Below are positions 19,156 through 27,453 of a DNA stretch of 64,000 bases, piece after piece (position 1 is the first letter of the stretch; each line of letters opens with the position of its first letter). Where the stretch lies: the NCBI GenBank assembly GCA_963835775.1, contig CAWIHB010000007.1, forward strand, positions 124,001 through 188,000. The letters are read 5' to 3'. Made by a program: the position numbers and the translations under genes. This DNA comes from Palsa-504 sp963835775. Lineage in GTDB: Bacteria; Actinomycetota; Actinomycetes; Streptosporangiales; Streptosporangiaceae. The notes beneath the pieces are model-generated. The model ran no database searches. It was not told the origin of the DNA and worked only from the letters and a program-made list of their open reading frames with translations.

Positions 19156-19643
19156 ATGATCCCTTCGGTGGAGGTGCCGCCCGGGCATATCGCGGTGCTC
19201 GCGCCGCTGGACGGGATCGTGTTGTCGGTGGCTGCCGCGGCGGGCGACCAGGTGGTGCCGGGCGACGAGCTGCTGGTGATCGAGTCGATGAAGATGGAGC
19301 ACCCGGTCCAGGCCGAGGCGGCCGGCCTGGTGCAGTCGGTGCTCGTGGCGGTGGGAGTCACGGTGGCAGCCGGGACGGTGCTGGTGGCGCTGGCGCCGTC
19401 CGGGGAGGACGCCGAGGCGATGACGGCGGAGCCGGATATGCCCTTGGAGCACATCCGGGCCGACCTGGCCGAGGCGCGGGAGCGGCACCGGATCGGGCTG
19501 GACGAGGGCAGGCCCGAGCCGACCGCGCGGCGGCACGCCGCGGGACGAAGGCGCTCAGCACCGCGGCGGCGTTCGAGATCGACGACGTGATCGACCCGGC
19601 CGACACCCGCGCCGTGCTGACCGACGTCCTGGATCGCGCTTAA
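19156..19643 (+). pseudogene. biotin carrier fused to carboxyltransferase, internally deleted and frameshifted
   Basis: The ATG at 19156 opens a complete biotinyl domain with the biotin lysine in VIESMKMEHPVQAEAAG. It runs on into the start of an acyl-CoA carboxyltransferase (HIRADLAEARERHRIGLDEG, then ARRHAAG at about 19540). The sequence then jumps, in another frame, to STAAAFEIDDVIDPADTRAV and stops at 19641. That is the C-terminal end of the same family, where DDVIDPxDTR is the conserved tail. About 450 central residues, including the CoA and biotin sites, are missing. As it stands it can encode only a free biotin carrier domain with an altered tail. Confidence 0.7.
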
Positions 19644-19649
19644 TCGCGC

Positions 19650-20369
19650 TTAGGAGTCCTGCTCTTTGCGGACCGGCAGGTGCCGGGCCAGGAACTCCTC
19701 GGTGCGATGCCAGGCATTGGCGGCGGCCTCGGGAACATGGAACATGGGCGCCTTCCGGTTGTGGAAGGCGTGCCCGGCCGTTTCCTCGACGTGGATTTCG
19801 GCGTTCTGGCTGCCGCGGACGGCCTCTTCGACCTGGGCCACCTGGTCCCGCGGGATGTAGGGGTCGCTGCCGCCGAAGTGGAACTGGATCGGCGCGCTGA
19901 TCTGGGCCAGCACCTCGGTGCTGCCGGGCACGGCCGAGCCGTAGAACGAGACCACGGCGTCGAGGTCGGCCCGGGCGGCCAGGAAGTAGGCGATCGAGCC
20001 GCCCAGGCAGAAGCCGATGACCCCGAGCCCGCCCTGGACCTCGGGCAGCGCCGCCAGGTGGGCCAGCGCGGCCTCGGCGTCGGCCACGCCCTGCTCGGCG
20101 TCGAACCGCGAGGACAGCTCCAGCAACTCAGTCAGTCCCTGCTGGTCGTGCGCGGCTTTGTGTCCGGGCTTGATCCGCCAGAACAGGTCGGGCGCCGCGA
20201 CCACGTAGCCGAGCGCGGCCAGATCCTCGGCCACGGCCTCGATATAGTCGCTGACGCCGTAGATCTCTTGGATCAGCAGCAGGCCGGGGCCGTGCCCGGC
20301 CTCGGGCACCCAGACGGTCAGGTCGAAGGGCCCGCCGGGCGTGGTGACCTGCTCAACTCGTGCGGACAC
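19650..20369 (-). CDS. dienelactone hydrolase family protein
   Basis: 239-residue alpha/beta hydrolase of the carboxymethylenebutenolidase type. Recognisable features are LLIQEIYGVSDYIEAVAEDL, the nucleophile elbow GVIGFCLGGS (Cys instead of Ser, as in dienelactone hydrolase), the acid in HFGGSDPYIPRDQV and the histidine in EETAGHAFHNRKAP. Dienelactone hydrolases open lactones in chlorocatechol and other aromatic pathways, but many relatives have other substrates. It is about 25 kb from the aromatic operon and divergent from an RNA methyltransferase, so a pathway link is not shown. Confidence 0.88.
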   Translation of the reverse strand: MSARVEQVTTPGGPFDLTVWVPEAGHGPGLLLIQEIYGVSDYIEAVAEDLAALGYVVAAPDLFWRIKPGHKAAHDQQGLTELLELSSRFDAEQGVADAEAALAHLAALPEVQGGLGVIGFCLGGSIAYFLAARADLDAVVSFYGSAVPGSTEVLAQISAPIQFHFGGSDPYIPRDQVAQVEEAVRGSQNAEIHVEETAGHAFHNRKAPMFHVPEAAANAWHRTEEFLARHLPVRKEQDS

Positions 20370-20436
20370 GGCACTTCCTTCCGGTCGTCACTGGTACTCG
20401 TCGTTGGATCCGGGCCAGGAAGATGGTAGCGCTAGC

Positions 20437-21558
20437 ATGACGCGGACCATGGAGCCGAGTTACGTCATTTACTTCACCAAGGGCCTGGCCGACGTGGTGG
20501 CCGCCGAGATCAGCCAGCTCGCGCCGCAGGCCGGAACCGGCGAGCCTGCCGACCGGTTCGTGCTCGTGGCTGTGGGCGACGCGGAGCTGACCCGGCTGCG
20601 GTCCGCGGGCCGCACGTTCGACGACATCAGGCTGCTGGTGGCCGGGCCGGCGGCGATCACCGACCTGGACAGCTTCGACCGGCTGTGCGGGCAGGCGCGG
20701 GACGCGACGGACGCCTTTTTGCGCACGCACGATCCAGCCCGCGCCGACAGCAGGCCGTGGTCGGTGACGGTGTCGGCGCGCTCGCCACGCTGGCGGGACC
20801 GGCCGGGCTGGGATCCGTCCGGGCCGATCGGCGCCCGGTTCCACGGCGCGGACCTGGCCGCCAGGTCCCGCGCGCCGGTCGACCTGCGGCTCCAGGTCGA
20901 CGGAGACCAGGGGCACATCTCGCTCAACCTCACCGCCCGCCCGCACGGCGAGCGCGAGGCCGGGCCGGACCGCCCGGGGGCGCTGCGGCCCAGCGTGGCG
21001 GCCGCGCTGGTGCGGCTGGCGCTGGCGGCCGCCAGCCCCCCGGCCATCCGGCACGGGCTGTACGACCCGTGCTGCGGCACCGGCACCATCGTGGCCGAGG
21101 CGGCCCGCCTGGCCGTGCCGGTGTACGCATCCGACATCGACGAGCAGGCCGTGGCCGCCACCCGGAAGCGGCTGGCGGCGCTGGCCGGTTCTGGTGTGGC
21201 GCTCTTGCCGGGCCGGGTGTTCCGGCAGGACCTGCTGCGCGGCGTCCCGCGTGACGTGCCCGCCCGGATCGTGGTCAGCAACCTGCCCTGGGGCAAGCAG
21301 ATCGAGCTGCCCAGCCGGACCGACCTGTTCGATGCGGTGGCGCGGCTGACCGCCCGCGGGCTCGCCGAGGGCGGGGCCAGCGTGCTGCTGACCACGGGCG
21401 AGCAGCAGCTGGCGGCCCGGATCAGACGGCACGCGCCGCAGGCCGTCATCACCACCCGCCGGATCGGCCTGCTCGGCCAGACCCCGGCGGTGGTGCTGGC
21501 GGAGGCGGACCGCGGCGGCCTGGCACAGCAACGATCCCGGAACGATCAGGGTCGATGA
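20437..21558 (+). CDS. THUMP-type/UPF0020 RNA guanine-N2 methyltransferase
   Basis: 373 residues from ATG 20437 (ATG 20449 is also possible; the frame upstream to 20341 has no support). The N-terminal part (YVIYFTKGLADVVAAEIS) resembles the THUMP region of RlmL/Trm14-like enzymes. The C-terminal half is a Rossmann methyltransferase with DPCCGTGTIVAEAARLAVPV (SAM loop) and VVSNLPWGKQI. The latter is a variant of the catalytic NPPY motif, reading NLPWG, as is common in this branch. It probably modifies tRNA or 23S rRNA. It is divergent from the dienelactone hydrolase gene. Confidence 0.82.
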   Translation: MTRTMEPSYVIYFTKGLADVVAAEISQLAPQAGTGEPADRFVLVAVGDAELTRLRSAGRTFDDIRLLVAGPAAITDLDSFDRLCGQARDATDAFLRTHDPARADSRPWSVTVSARSPRWRDRPGWDPSGPIGARFHGADLAARSRAPVDLRLQVDGDQGHISLNLTARPHGEREAGPDRPGALRPSVAAALVRLALAAASPPAIRHGLYDPCCGTGTIVAEAARLAVPVYASDIDEQAVAATRKRLAALAGSGVALLPGRVFRQDLLRGVPRDVPARIVVSNLPWGKQIELPSRTDLFDAVARLTARGLAEGGASVLLTTGEQQLAARIRRHAPQAVITTRRIGLLGQTPAVVLAEADRGGLAQQRSRNDQGR

Positions 21559-21565
21559 TGATGGC

Positions 21566-21706
21566 ATGGCTCCCGCAGACCACGCTTATCGCGTACGCCC
21601 GGCATCAGCTGATGACCTGCCAGCTGTCTTGAGGATCCTCGCGGAGAACCGGGCCGGGCGTCCCGCCGGGCTTCAGACCGGGTACTGGGTGGGCGTGGTG
21701 GCATAG
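21566..21706 (+). pseudogene. 46-residue remnant of a GNAT acetyltransferase start
   Basis: ATG 21566 opens HAYRVRPASADDLPAVLRIL, which reads like the first strand and helix of a GNAT enzyme. The frame ends at 21706 inside the convergent DUF1707 gene, before any acetyl-CoA site. It lies just behind the RNA methyltransferase gene. It is either a truncated gene or a small peptide. Confidence 0.35.
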
Positions 21707-22254
21707 CTGCGGTCGGTGCCACCGGGCCGTCCGCCGTCGAGGGCGTGGCCGTCCCGCCCCGGCCGGGGCGGCAACTGCCGGCCAGAACCTCGCGGCCGCA
21801 CCGAGGTGGCCACCCCGGACCCCAAGATGCACACTCCCGCCATTACGGCGTAAAGGCCCACCATGAGCATCAGGCCAGCCCAGGGGCGATCGGCGCCGGA
21901 GCCGCCCGGATCGAGGATGAAGGAGGTCCACACGGCGGCGGCCGCGAGGGCCAGGCAGCCGCCCGACCCGGCGGCCACCCTGGCCAGCGGCCGGCGGCGG
22001 GCCGGGACCAGCGGGCGGGCCGGCCCGGACGCGGCCGGGGCGGGCGGGATGCCGACGGTGACCGCGGCCAGCTCGGCGTAAGTCCGCGCGGCGAGCGCCT
22101 GGCCCGCCCGGGCGTCGAGTTCGTCCCTGTTCAGCCGGCCGTGCACGAACGCGTCCTTCAGCGCCTCAATCACCTGCTCGCGGTCGGCGTGCGACGCCCG
22201 CATGGGCCCGCGGCCTGCCGTGCCTGCGGCCATCTCGTCTCCCGGACCCGCCAT
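21673..22254 (-). CDS. DUF1707 membrane protein
   Basis: 193 residues from ATG 22254, which has GGAGGTG upstream; the longer frame from 22359 lacks support. The N-terminal DUF1707 (SHOCT-like) domain reads RASHADREQVIEALKDAFVH, then GRLNRDELDARAGQALAART. After a Pro/Ala linker come two membrane helices (VAAGSGGCLALAAAAVWTSF and LMLMVGLYAVMAGVCILGSG) and a basic, Gly/Pro-rich tail. The family is frequent in actinomycetes and often proposed to be involved in envelope or regulatory functions without firm evidence. Confidence 0.8.
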   Translation of the reverse strand: MAGPGDEMAAGTAGRGPMRASHADREQVIEALKDAFVHGRLNRDELDARAGQALAARTYAELAAVTVGIPPAPAASGPARPLVPARRRPLARVAAGSGGCLALAAAAVWTSFILDPGGSGADRPWAGLMLMVGLYAVMAGVCILGSGVATSVRPRGSGRQLPPRPGRDGHALDGGRPGGTDRSYATTPTQYPV

Positions 22255-22527
22255 CGCCGGCACCTCCCCACCGGACGTAATCCACAGCCAAGGGTAACGG
22301 GATTGCCGGCCGACAGCCACACCGGGTTGACGGTAGGGGTGACGGTGTAGCACCGCCACAACATCGGCTGACCGCGTCGCCTACCCTGCCGTGAGCCGCA
22401 TCTGCCAGGATGCTCCCCATGAAGTTGACGTCGCCAGGCGGCGAAGATTAAGCGCCACGTGCTCACCGGATCCACGAGGTACTCGGTCCTGCCGCAGGCG
22501 GCGCAGTCGCTGACCGGGCGCACATCA

Positions 22528-22725
22528 TCAATTATTCCCGCCGCGACCATTGATCTCGCGGTTGGCCCGCACCCACACAAAAGCGGCAAACAGCAGAGCG
22601 ACTGCCGCGACGATATAAGCAAACCAAATACCCGTCACGGCCGCGACCACCACCAGGACGATGGCGAGAATAGATCCGCCAATCGCGACACGCTTTGACC
22701 TCTCTGGTGTTCTTTCGAGCGGCAT
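22528..22725 (-). CDS. small membrane protein of unknown function
   Basis: 65 residues: a basic start (MPLERTPERSKRVAIG), then about 35 hydrophobic residues (SILAIVLVVVAAVTGIWFAY and IVAAVALLFAAFVWV) forming two tight helices, and a polar tail (RANREINGRGGNN). GTGAGGA precedes the ATG. It lies 61 nt behind the PadR and membrane gene pair on the same strand and may belong to that unit. No family recognised. Confidence 0.6.
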   Translation of the reverse strand: MPLERTPERSKRVAIGGSILAIVLVVVAAVTGIWFAYIVAAVALLFAAFVWVRANREINGRGGNN

Positions 22726-22786
22726 GCGAAATCCTCACTATGGTCACTGAAAGTTCTACTGGATAACTCCATGCAACCGCAGGCCA

Positions 22787-23281
22787 TCATCTCGGATGGC
22801 GCGGGCCGGGCCGCACCCGCCGCAGGCCCGCACATGCCCACATCACCGCCGCCACCCGGGGTCCGGACAGCAGGTAGCTGCGGACCGCCGTGGCCCGCTG
22901 GGCCGCAGTGATCTCCCACAACACGCTCTCCGCTTCCGCCAGCCACCGGCGGCCAGCGGGCCCGGGCATCATCCGCGACACCATGACCAGCCCGTGCCAC
23001 CGGTGCGCCACCAGGCCGTCAAACCGGTCGCCTGCAGCCAGGTCACGACCGCTGAGCCCGCTTGTCCGGCGGCGGCCACGCGGGCCACCGCCAGAATTCA
23101 TGGAGATGGCGGTGAAGACGATGATGAGGGTGAGGCCAAGGACCCACGGTGCCCATCGCCAGCCGCTGAAACGCGTTCCGCCCAGTGCCGAGGAGGCCAT
23201 GATCGCGCCGGCGGTGATGAACATGGCGACGCGCGCTCGCTTCCTGCGCGCATCGTAACGCGGGTCAATGGCGGGCATCAT
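22787..23281 (-). CDS. two-helix membrane protein partner of PadR gene
   Basis: 164 residues. A basic N-terminus (DPRYDARRKRARV) is followed by two membrane helices (AMFITAGAIMASSALGG and WAPWVLGLTLIIVFTAISMN) and a soluble Arg-rich C-terminal half. Its ATG overlaps the PadR stop as ATGA, so it is translated together with the regulator. PadR genes are commonly paired with membrane proteins they control. I do not recognise the family. Confidence 0.65.
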   Translation of the reverse strand: MMPAIDPRYDARRKRARVAMFITAGAIMASSALGGTRFSGWRWAPWVLGLTLIIVFTAISMNSGGGPRGRRRTSGLSGRDLAAGDRFDGLVAHRWHGLVMVSRMMPGPAGRRWLAEAESVLWEITAAQRATAVRSYLLSGPRVAAVMWACAGLRRVRPGPRHPR

Positions 23282-23604
23282 GCGACGCCACCTCCCTCGG
23301 CGAGACGGCGCAGCGCCGTATCCTTCGGGCGCCGCGCCCCGGCGAGAGCGGCGCTGGCCTGGACCGCGCCGCCGGCCGTCAGGCGGTAGTACCGCCGGGC
23401 CGGGCGTTTTTCCGCTCGCGGGTCGACATCCTCCCAGCGGCTGGTCACCCAGCCCTCGTGTTCCAGCCGCAGAAGGATGGGATAGGCCGTCCCGGGCTGG
23501 AGCCCGGTCTCCTCAGACAACTCCAGCCCGTACATCTCCCTGGCCGGATCACGAAGCAGCGCCTGCAAGACCAGCTGCACCTGGACGGTCAATCGCAACC
23601 CCAT
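23278..23604 (-). CDS. PadR family transcriptional regulator
   Basis: 108 residues with the PadR winged helix: VQLVLQALLRDPAREMYGLE, GLQPGTAYPILLRLEHEGWV (recognition helix), and a wing ending RRYYRLTAGG. It belongs to the short subfamily-2 type with one C-terminal helix. It is transcribed with the membrane protein that overlaps its end. The promoter just upstream contains dyads (23606-23654) suggesting autoregulation. The ATG follows the presumed -10 box so closely that the message is probably leaderless. Confidence 0.85.
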   Translation of the reverse strand: MGLRLTVQVQLVLQALLRDPAREMYGLELSEETGLQPGTAYPILLRLEHEGWVTSRWEDVDPRAEKRPARRYYRLTAGGAVQASAALAGARRPKDTALRRLAEGGGVA

Positions 23605-23605
23605 A

Positions 23606-23654
23606 CCAGGACTCTAAATAGGTCTGACCCCCCCTGTCAAGTTCTCTATATAGA
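23606..23654 (-). promoter_or_regulatory. PadR operon promoter with dyads
   Basis: Read on the minus strand there is TTGACA, a 16-nt spacer and TTTAGA (23613-23618), placing the transcript start within a few bases of the ATG at 23604. The spacer contains the dyad GGTC-A-GACC. The perfect palindrome TCTATATAGA lies at 23645-23654, upstream of the -35. Both dyads are candidate PadR operators. Confidence 0.5.
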
Positions 23655-23696
23655 TGCGAGTGCGTCCTGGGTTCCGGCCGGCGAGGCATTGGGCCG

Positions 23697-24095
23697 TTAG
23701 CCATCAGGGACAAGCTCGGCCACGTCGTGGTGAAGCTTGGCCATCGCCAGGTCGAACGTAGCGAGCCGGGACCCGTGTGCCCGCGCGAGCTGCGCCAGGT
23801 AAGCATCGGTCACCTGGCGGTGACCGATGATTCCCTGGGCGGGGACATCGGTGTACGAGACATCGTCGGGCCAGAATTCGTGCCGCGGATCAGCGGTGGT
23901 GCCGTTGAGGATCTCTCCTGCCGCGCTGGCCGGCTGGCCTTCGCGGATGAGCAGCCGTATCAGGCTGCCTTGAGTGATCGGGCACGTCGCGAAGTTTCCG
24001 CTCATGCCAACGAACCAGTTCTCGGCGGCGCCATGGTGAACATGATCTTCAACGAGGAGCGCGATGAGCACGTTCGCGTCGAGAAGAACGGTCAC
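23697..24095 (-). CDS. PIN domain toxin (VapC-like)
   Basis: 132 residues starting MTVLLDANVLIALLVEDHVH, where D6 is the first metal-binding acid of the PIN nuclease fold. Later features are TQGSLIRLLIREGQ, the second acid in QVTDAYLAQLARAHG, and ATFDLAMAKLH with the last acid. VapC toxins cleave tRNA or rRNA and are neutralised by a VapB partner. Its start overlaps the antitoxin stop (ATGA). Confidence 0.82.
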   Translation of the reverse strand: MTVLLDANVLIALLVEDHVHHGAAENWFVGMSGNFATCPITQGSLIRLLIREGQPASAAGEILNGTTADPRHEFWPDDVSYTDVPAQGIIGHRQVTDAYLAQLARAHGSRLATFDLAMAKLHHDVAELVPDG

Positions 24096-24322
24096 TGGTC
24101 GTCGTCCTCTAGCCGTCGCACGTCCTCGCTGGTAATCGTTCTGCCGAGGTGCGCGACGGGGAGGCCGGTGCGGGCGCTTCTGCCTATCTCGCCTGCGCTG
24201 CCCGACCCGAGCCCCCGGCGGATCAGCCCGGCAACAGCCTGACTCAGCGACTGATGGGTATCCCTGGCGATTGCCACCGCTTGAGCGTGAAGATCCTCCG
24301 GGAGGTCGATCGTAGTCCTCAT
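24092..24322 (-). CDS. ribbon-helix-helix antitoxin (VapB-like)
   Basis: 76 residues. MRTTIDLPEDLHAQAVAIAR is a ribbon-helix-helix DNA-binding start, followed by SLSQAVAGLIRRGLG. The C-terminal half, ending TSEDVRRLEDDDQ, is acidic and likely wraps the toxin. It is first in a two-gene operon with the PIN toxin. The dyad at 24341-24364 immediately upstream is the probable autoregulatory site. Confidence 0.82.
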   Translation of the reverse strand: MRTTIDLPEDLHAQAVAIARDTHQSLSQAVAGLIRRGLGSGSAGEIGRSARTGLPVAHLGRTITSEDVRRLEDDDQ

Positions 24323-24364
24323 GCTAGTAGTATAACTTCATCTCATCATGATGCAGTGATGAGA
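24323..24364 (-). promoter_or_regulatory. VapBC-like promoter and operator
   Basis: TATACT on the minus strand (24329-24334) ends six bases before the antitoxin ATG, implying a leaderless transcript. Upstream, TCTCATCA (24341-24348) and its complement TGATGAGA (24357-24364) form an 8-bp inverted repeat, with an inner CATCATGATG. This is typical for toxin-antitoxin autoregulation. Confidence 0.55.
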
Positions 24365-24386
24365 TCCTCGTCGCAGCGCTGGCGGG

Positions 24387-25235
24387 CTAGGCGTCGCGGC
24401 GGACGAGCAGCCCGCCGCAGGCGGCCAGCAGCACGGCGGTCCAGGCACAGAACACGCCGAAGCCCTGCCAGCCGGACAGCACGTCGCCAGACTGCTGGCT
24501 GGTCTGGGCGACCAGCTGGCCGGCCACCGTGGGCAGGTAGCCGTGGATGTGGTTGGCGATGGTGCCGGGGATGAGGGACACCAGCGGCGGAACCACGATG
24601 ACCAGGGCGATGACGATGGAGATGCCGCCCGCCGTATGCCTGATCAGCCCGCCGATGGCCAGCGCGAACAGCCCGAGCACGGTCAGGTACAAGATCGCGC
24701 CGATGACCGCCTTGGTGACCCCCGGCTGGCCGAGCGTGACCGAGATGTGGCTGCGCAGGATCGCAGTGGTGAGGAAGAACGTCACGAACACGGTGATGGC
24801 GCTGACCACCAGGTCGAGCAGGGCGAACACCACGGACTTGGCGACCAGCATCGGGACCCGGTGCGGCACGGCCAGCAGCGACGCCCGGATGGCGCCGGTG
24901 GAGTACTCGCTGCTGATCACGATCACGCCGAGCACGCAGATGGCCAGCTGGCCCAGGCCAATCCCCGCGCCGAAGATGACCGCGGTCGGATCGGACACGA
25001 GCCGGGCGTGGTTGGGATGGCTGCCGGGCGCGTTCCAGTCGTGCGAGATCACGGTGGCGATCAGCACGGAAAAGCCGATGCCGATGACCACGAAGGCCAG
25101 CAGCGACCACACCGTGGAGCGCACCGAGCGGATCTTGGTCCATTCGGCCCGCAGCAGGCCCAGGCCGAGCGGCGGCGGCGTGCCCAGGTCAGGGTGCGCC
25201 AGCGGCGGGGCCCCCTGGGCCGGCGCGGCGGTCAC
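24387..25235 (-). CDS. ABC transporter permease (ABC-2 type)
   Basis: 282 residues from the GTG at 25235, which overlaps the ATPase stop as GTGA; a longer frame into the ATPase gene is a shadow. After a cytoplasmic start (LLRAEWTKIRSVRSTVWSLL), six hydrophobic segments follow, including VVIGIGFSVLIATVI, LAICVLGVIVISSEYSTGAI, VVSAITVFVTFFLTTAIL and IVIALVIVVPPLVSLI. The SSEYSTGAIR motif is typical of ABC-2 exporter permeases of actinomycetes. Together with the ATPase it forms an efflux system of unknown substrate. Confidence 0.85.
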   Translation of the reverse strand: MTAAPAQGAPPLAHPDLGTPPPLGLGLLRAEWTKIRSVRSTVWSLLAFVVIGIGFSVLIATVISHDWNAPGSHPNHARLVSDPTAVIFGAGIGLGQLAICVLGVIVISSEYSTGAIRASLLAVPHRVPMLVAKSVVFALLDLVVSAITVFVTFFLTTAILRSHISVTLGQPGVTKAVIGAILYLTVLGLFALAIGGLIRHTAGGISIVIALVIVVPPLVSLIPGTIANHIHGYLPTVAGQLVAQTSQQSGDVLSGWQGFGVFCAWTAVLLAACGGLLVRRDA

Positions 25236-26236
25236 GACGCGCTCCGGCTCACGCCGCCGGCCGGTGCTCTCCGGTCGCCGTACTCGACGCTGTCCGCGGT
25301 CAGTTCCATGAACGCCTCCTCCAGCGAGGCCAGCCGGGGGGTGAGCTCGTGCAGGACCACCGACGCGGAGGCCGCGAACTCGCCGATCCGGGGTGCGGGC
25401 ACTCCGGTGACGATCAGGCCGGGGGCCGCATCTGCCGTCCCGTCCTGATGGCCGTTGGCGCCCGGCGGACCGGGGTCCTCCGGGCGGACCTCGCCGCCCG
25501 CGGCCACGATCAGCTCGCGCAGCCGTGCCGGGTCCGGCGTGCGGACCAGCACGGACCGTTCGGAACTGCGCTGGATGAACTCGGCGGTGCTGGAGGCGGC
25601 GATCAGCTTGCCCCGGCCGATGACGATCAGGTGGTCGGCGGTGACCGCCATCTCGCTCATCAGGTGGCTGGAGACCAAGACCGTCCGGCCCTCCCTGGCC
25701 AGCTGCTGCATGAGGGTGCGGATCCACCGGATGCCCTCCGGGTCCAGGCCGTTGCCCGGCTCGTCGAGCAGCAGGACCCGGGGGTCGCCGAGCATGGCCG
25801 CGGCGATGCCGAGCCGCTGGGTCATGCCCAGGGAGAACCCGCCCGCCCGCTTGCGAGCCACCGGCCGCAGGCCGACCAGGTCGAGGACCTCATCGGCCCG
25901 GCGGGCCGGGAAGCCCTGGGTCTCGGCCAGGAACAGCAGGTGGTTGCGGGCACTGCGGCCGGGATGCAGGGCCCGGGCCTCCAGCAGTGAGCCGACCGTC
26001 CGCAGCGGCTGGGCCAGCTGCTGATAGGTCAGCCCGCCGATCGTGGCGGTGCCGCTGGCCGGCCGGTCCAGGCCGCAGATCAGCCGCAGCGTGGTCGATT
26101 TGCCCGCGCCGTTAGGGCCGAGGAAGCCGGTCACCCGGCCCGGCTCGACGGTGAAGGACAGGTGGTCCACGGCCACCGTATCCCCGAACCGCTTGGTCAG
26201 TTCATGGGCCTCGATGAGGCCAGGTGCTTCGGCCAT
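25232..26236 (-). CDS. ABC transporter ATP-binding protein
   Basis: 334 residues. Walker A is GPNGAGKST (40-48), the signature region is SLGMTQRLGIAAAML (about 135), and Walker B and D-loop are VLLLDEPGNGLDPEGIRW. The switch His is in SSHLMSE. The C-terminal extension carries EEAFMELT, as in the drug or antibiotic exporter ATPases of the DrrA/CcmA type. It is translated just ahead of the permease with a 4-nt overlap. The substrate cannot be inferred. Confidence 0.9.
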   Translation of the reverse strand: MAEAPGLIEAHELTKRFGDTVAVDHLSFTVEPGRVTGFLGPNGAGKSTTLRLICGLDRPASGTATIGGLTYQQLAQPLRTVGSLLEARALHPGRSARNHLLFLAETQGFPARRADEVLDLVGLRPVARKRAGGFSLGMTQRLGIAAAMLGDPRVLLLDEPGNGLDPEGIRWIRTLMQQLAREGRTVLVSSHLMSEMAVTADHLIVIGRGKLIAASSTAEFIQRSSERSVLVRTPDPARLRELIVAAGGEVRPEDPGPPGANGHQDGTADAAPGLIVTGVPAPRIGEFAASASVVLHELTPRLASLEEAFMELTADSVEYGDRRAPAGGVSRSAS

Positions 26237-26620
26237 CTGTATCTCCCGGTGCTGTATCCGCCGTGCCGGGGGCGCCCGGGAAACCGGGCGCTCAGCCTAT
26301 TTCCCGGCCCAAGGATGCCCGGTGTCGCGTAGTTACGCAAACGGGCTCGTCGCCGGCCGGGCGGGTTTCCGTGCCAATGGCCTGGCGCCGGTGGTATGAA
26401 ACCGGGTTTCTCCGGCTCACTGAAAGTCGCGCTTTGGTGTATCTGGCGGGAAGGCTCGCTCTCTGTACCGGGTGAGGGGGAGGGGAGCTGGGGGGGCGGG
26501 AGGACCGGCCGGGCGGGGCTAGATCAGGCGGCCGGCCCTCCCGCAGACCGGCGCCATCGCCGCGCGCCACCGGCCCGTGCTGCTGGCCTGAGCCCGTGCG
26601 GGCGGACCATACTGTGCCGC
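26237..26620. other. intergenic region with 13-bp dyad
   Basis: I see no gene in these 384 bases between the ABC operon (leftward) and the small gene at 26621. The dyad GAAACC-G-GGTTTC lies at 26398-26410 in a locally less GC-rich stretch and may bind a regulator. A G-rich run occurs at about 26470-26505. Confidence 0.35.
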
Positions 26621-26875
26621 ATGGCCGGTGAGCGTAACCAAATCCCCATGTCGACGACGGACAGCATTCCGTCCGCGTCGCAGCGTGCGGTCAAAGCCAG
26701 CGACATGGCGTGGGCGTCATCGCAGACATCAATTCTCGATGCCAAGAATCAGCTCGCGGCCTGGGCGGATCGGCATGGGTATGATGCGGTCGTCGGCGTC
26801 CGCCTGATCGCGAAACCCGGCGTGCGTGTCATTGACTGGGTTATTTACGGGACGGCAATCAGCTGGGACGGCTGA
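26621..26875 (+). CDS. small protein of unknown function, possibly YbjQ/UPF0145-like
   Basis: 84 residues from ATG 26621 (ATG 26648 also possible). The C-terminal half, AWADRHGYDAVVGVRLIAKP followed by VIDWVIYGTAISWDG, recalls the AVVGVR...YGTA pattern of YbjQ/UPF0145 heavy-metal-binding-fold proteins. The match is short, so the assignment is tentative. No clear ribosome site is seen; CATACT shortly before the ATG could be a -10 box. The PaaI gene follows 15 nt downstream. Confidence 0.5.
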   Translation: MAGERNQIPMSTTDSIPSASQRAVKASDMAWASSQTSILDAKNQLAAWADRHGYDAVVGVRLIAKPGVRVIDWVIYGTAISWDG

Positions 26876-26890
26876 GTCGGAGGTCCGACC

Positions 26891-27355
26891 GTGGCTGTGG
26901 ACCACGACGAAGCGGCGATCGAGGTGGCGCAGCGCAGCGCGGCCCGCATGTACGCCGACGACCGGGCGACCAGGGCGCTGGGGATCAGCATCGACGAGGT
27001 CGGGCCGGGACGGGCCACGGCCCGGATGCGGATCACGGCGGCGATGACCAACGGCCACGGCATGGCGCACGGCGGCTACATCTTCCTGCTGGCCGACACG
27101 GCGTTCGCCTACGCCTGCAACAGCTACGGCCCGGTGACCGTGGCCCAGGGGTGCCAGGTCACGTTCCTGCGCCCGGCCGCCGAAAATGACGAGCTCACCG
27201 CGTCGGCTACGGAACGAGCCCGGATGGAGCGCAGCGGCATCTACGACGTCACCGTCCGCCGCGCCGACGGGCAGGTCATGGCCGAGTTCCGCGGAAACAG
27301 CCGCACCTTGCCTCAGCGGGACGGAACCGGCTCGGGTGCGCTTGATCGCGGCTGA
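26891..27355 (+). CDS. paaI: PaaI-type hydroxyphenylacetyl-CoA thioesterase
   Basis: 154-residue hotdog-fold thioesterase. The PaaI signature is clear: NGHGMAHGGYIFLLADTAFA, with the HGG motif and catalytic acid, then AQGCQVTFLRPAAENDELTA and RSGIYDVTVRRADGQVMAEF. PaaI hydrolyses aberrant (hydroxy)phenylacetyl-CoA thioesters and guards against CoA depletion in phenylacetate catabolism. No other paa gene is in the window, so here it may be a general aryl- or acyl-CoA safety valve. The start is GTG with GGAGG 7 nt upstream. Confidence 0.85.
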   Translation: MAVDHDEAAIEVAQRSAARMYADDRATRALGISIDEVGPGRATARMRITAAMTNGHGMAHGGYIFLLADTAFAYACNSYGPVTVAQGCQVTFLRPAAENDELTASATERARMERSGIYDVTVRRADGQVMAEFRGNSRTLPQRDGTGSGALDRG

Positions 27356-27453
27356 GGGACCGTGGTTGACTGCTATGGCCGATGGTGAGATACGTAGCGG
27401 CACGTAACGCCTTACCAGTGGCCCCGTTCCACACGACCGGCGAGGCGGATACC

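Noticed and set aside
22380..22622. Minus-strand ORF with a CAACGRTEY cysteine motif
   Set aside because: It overlaps the small membrane protein gene, has no supported start and degenerates into Arg-rich sequence.
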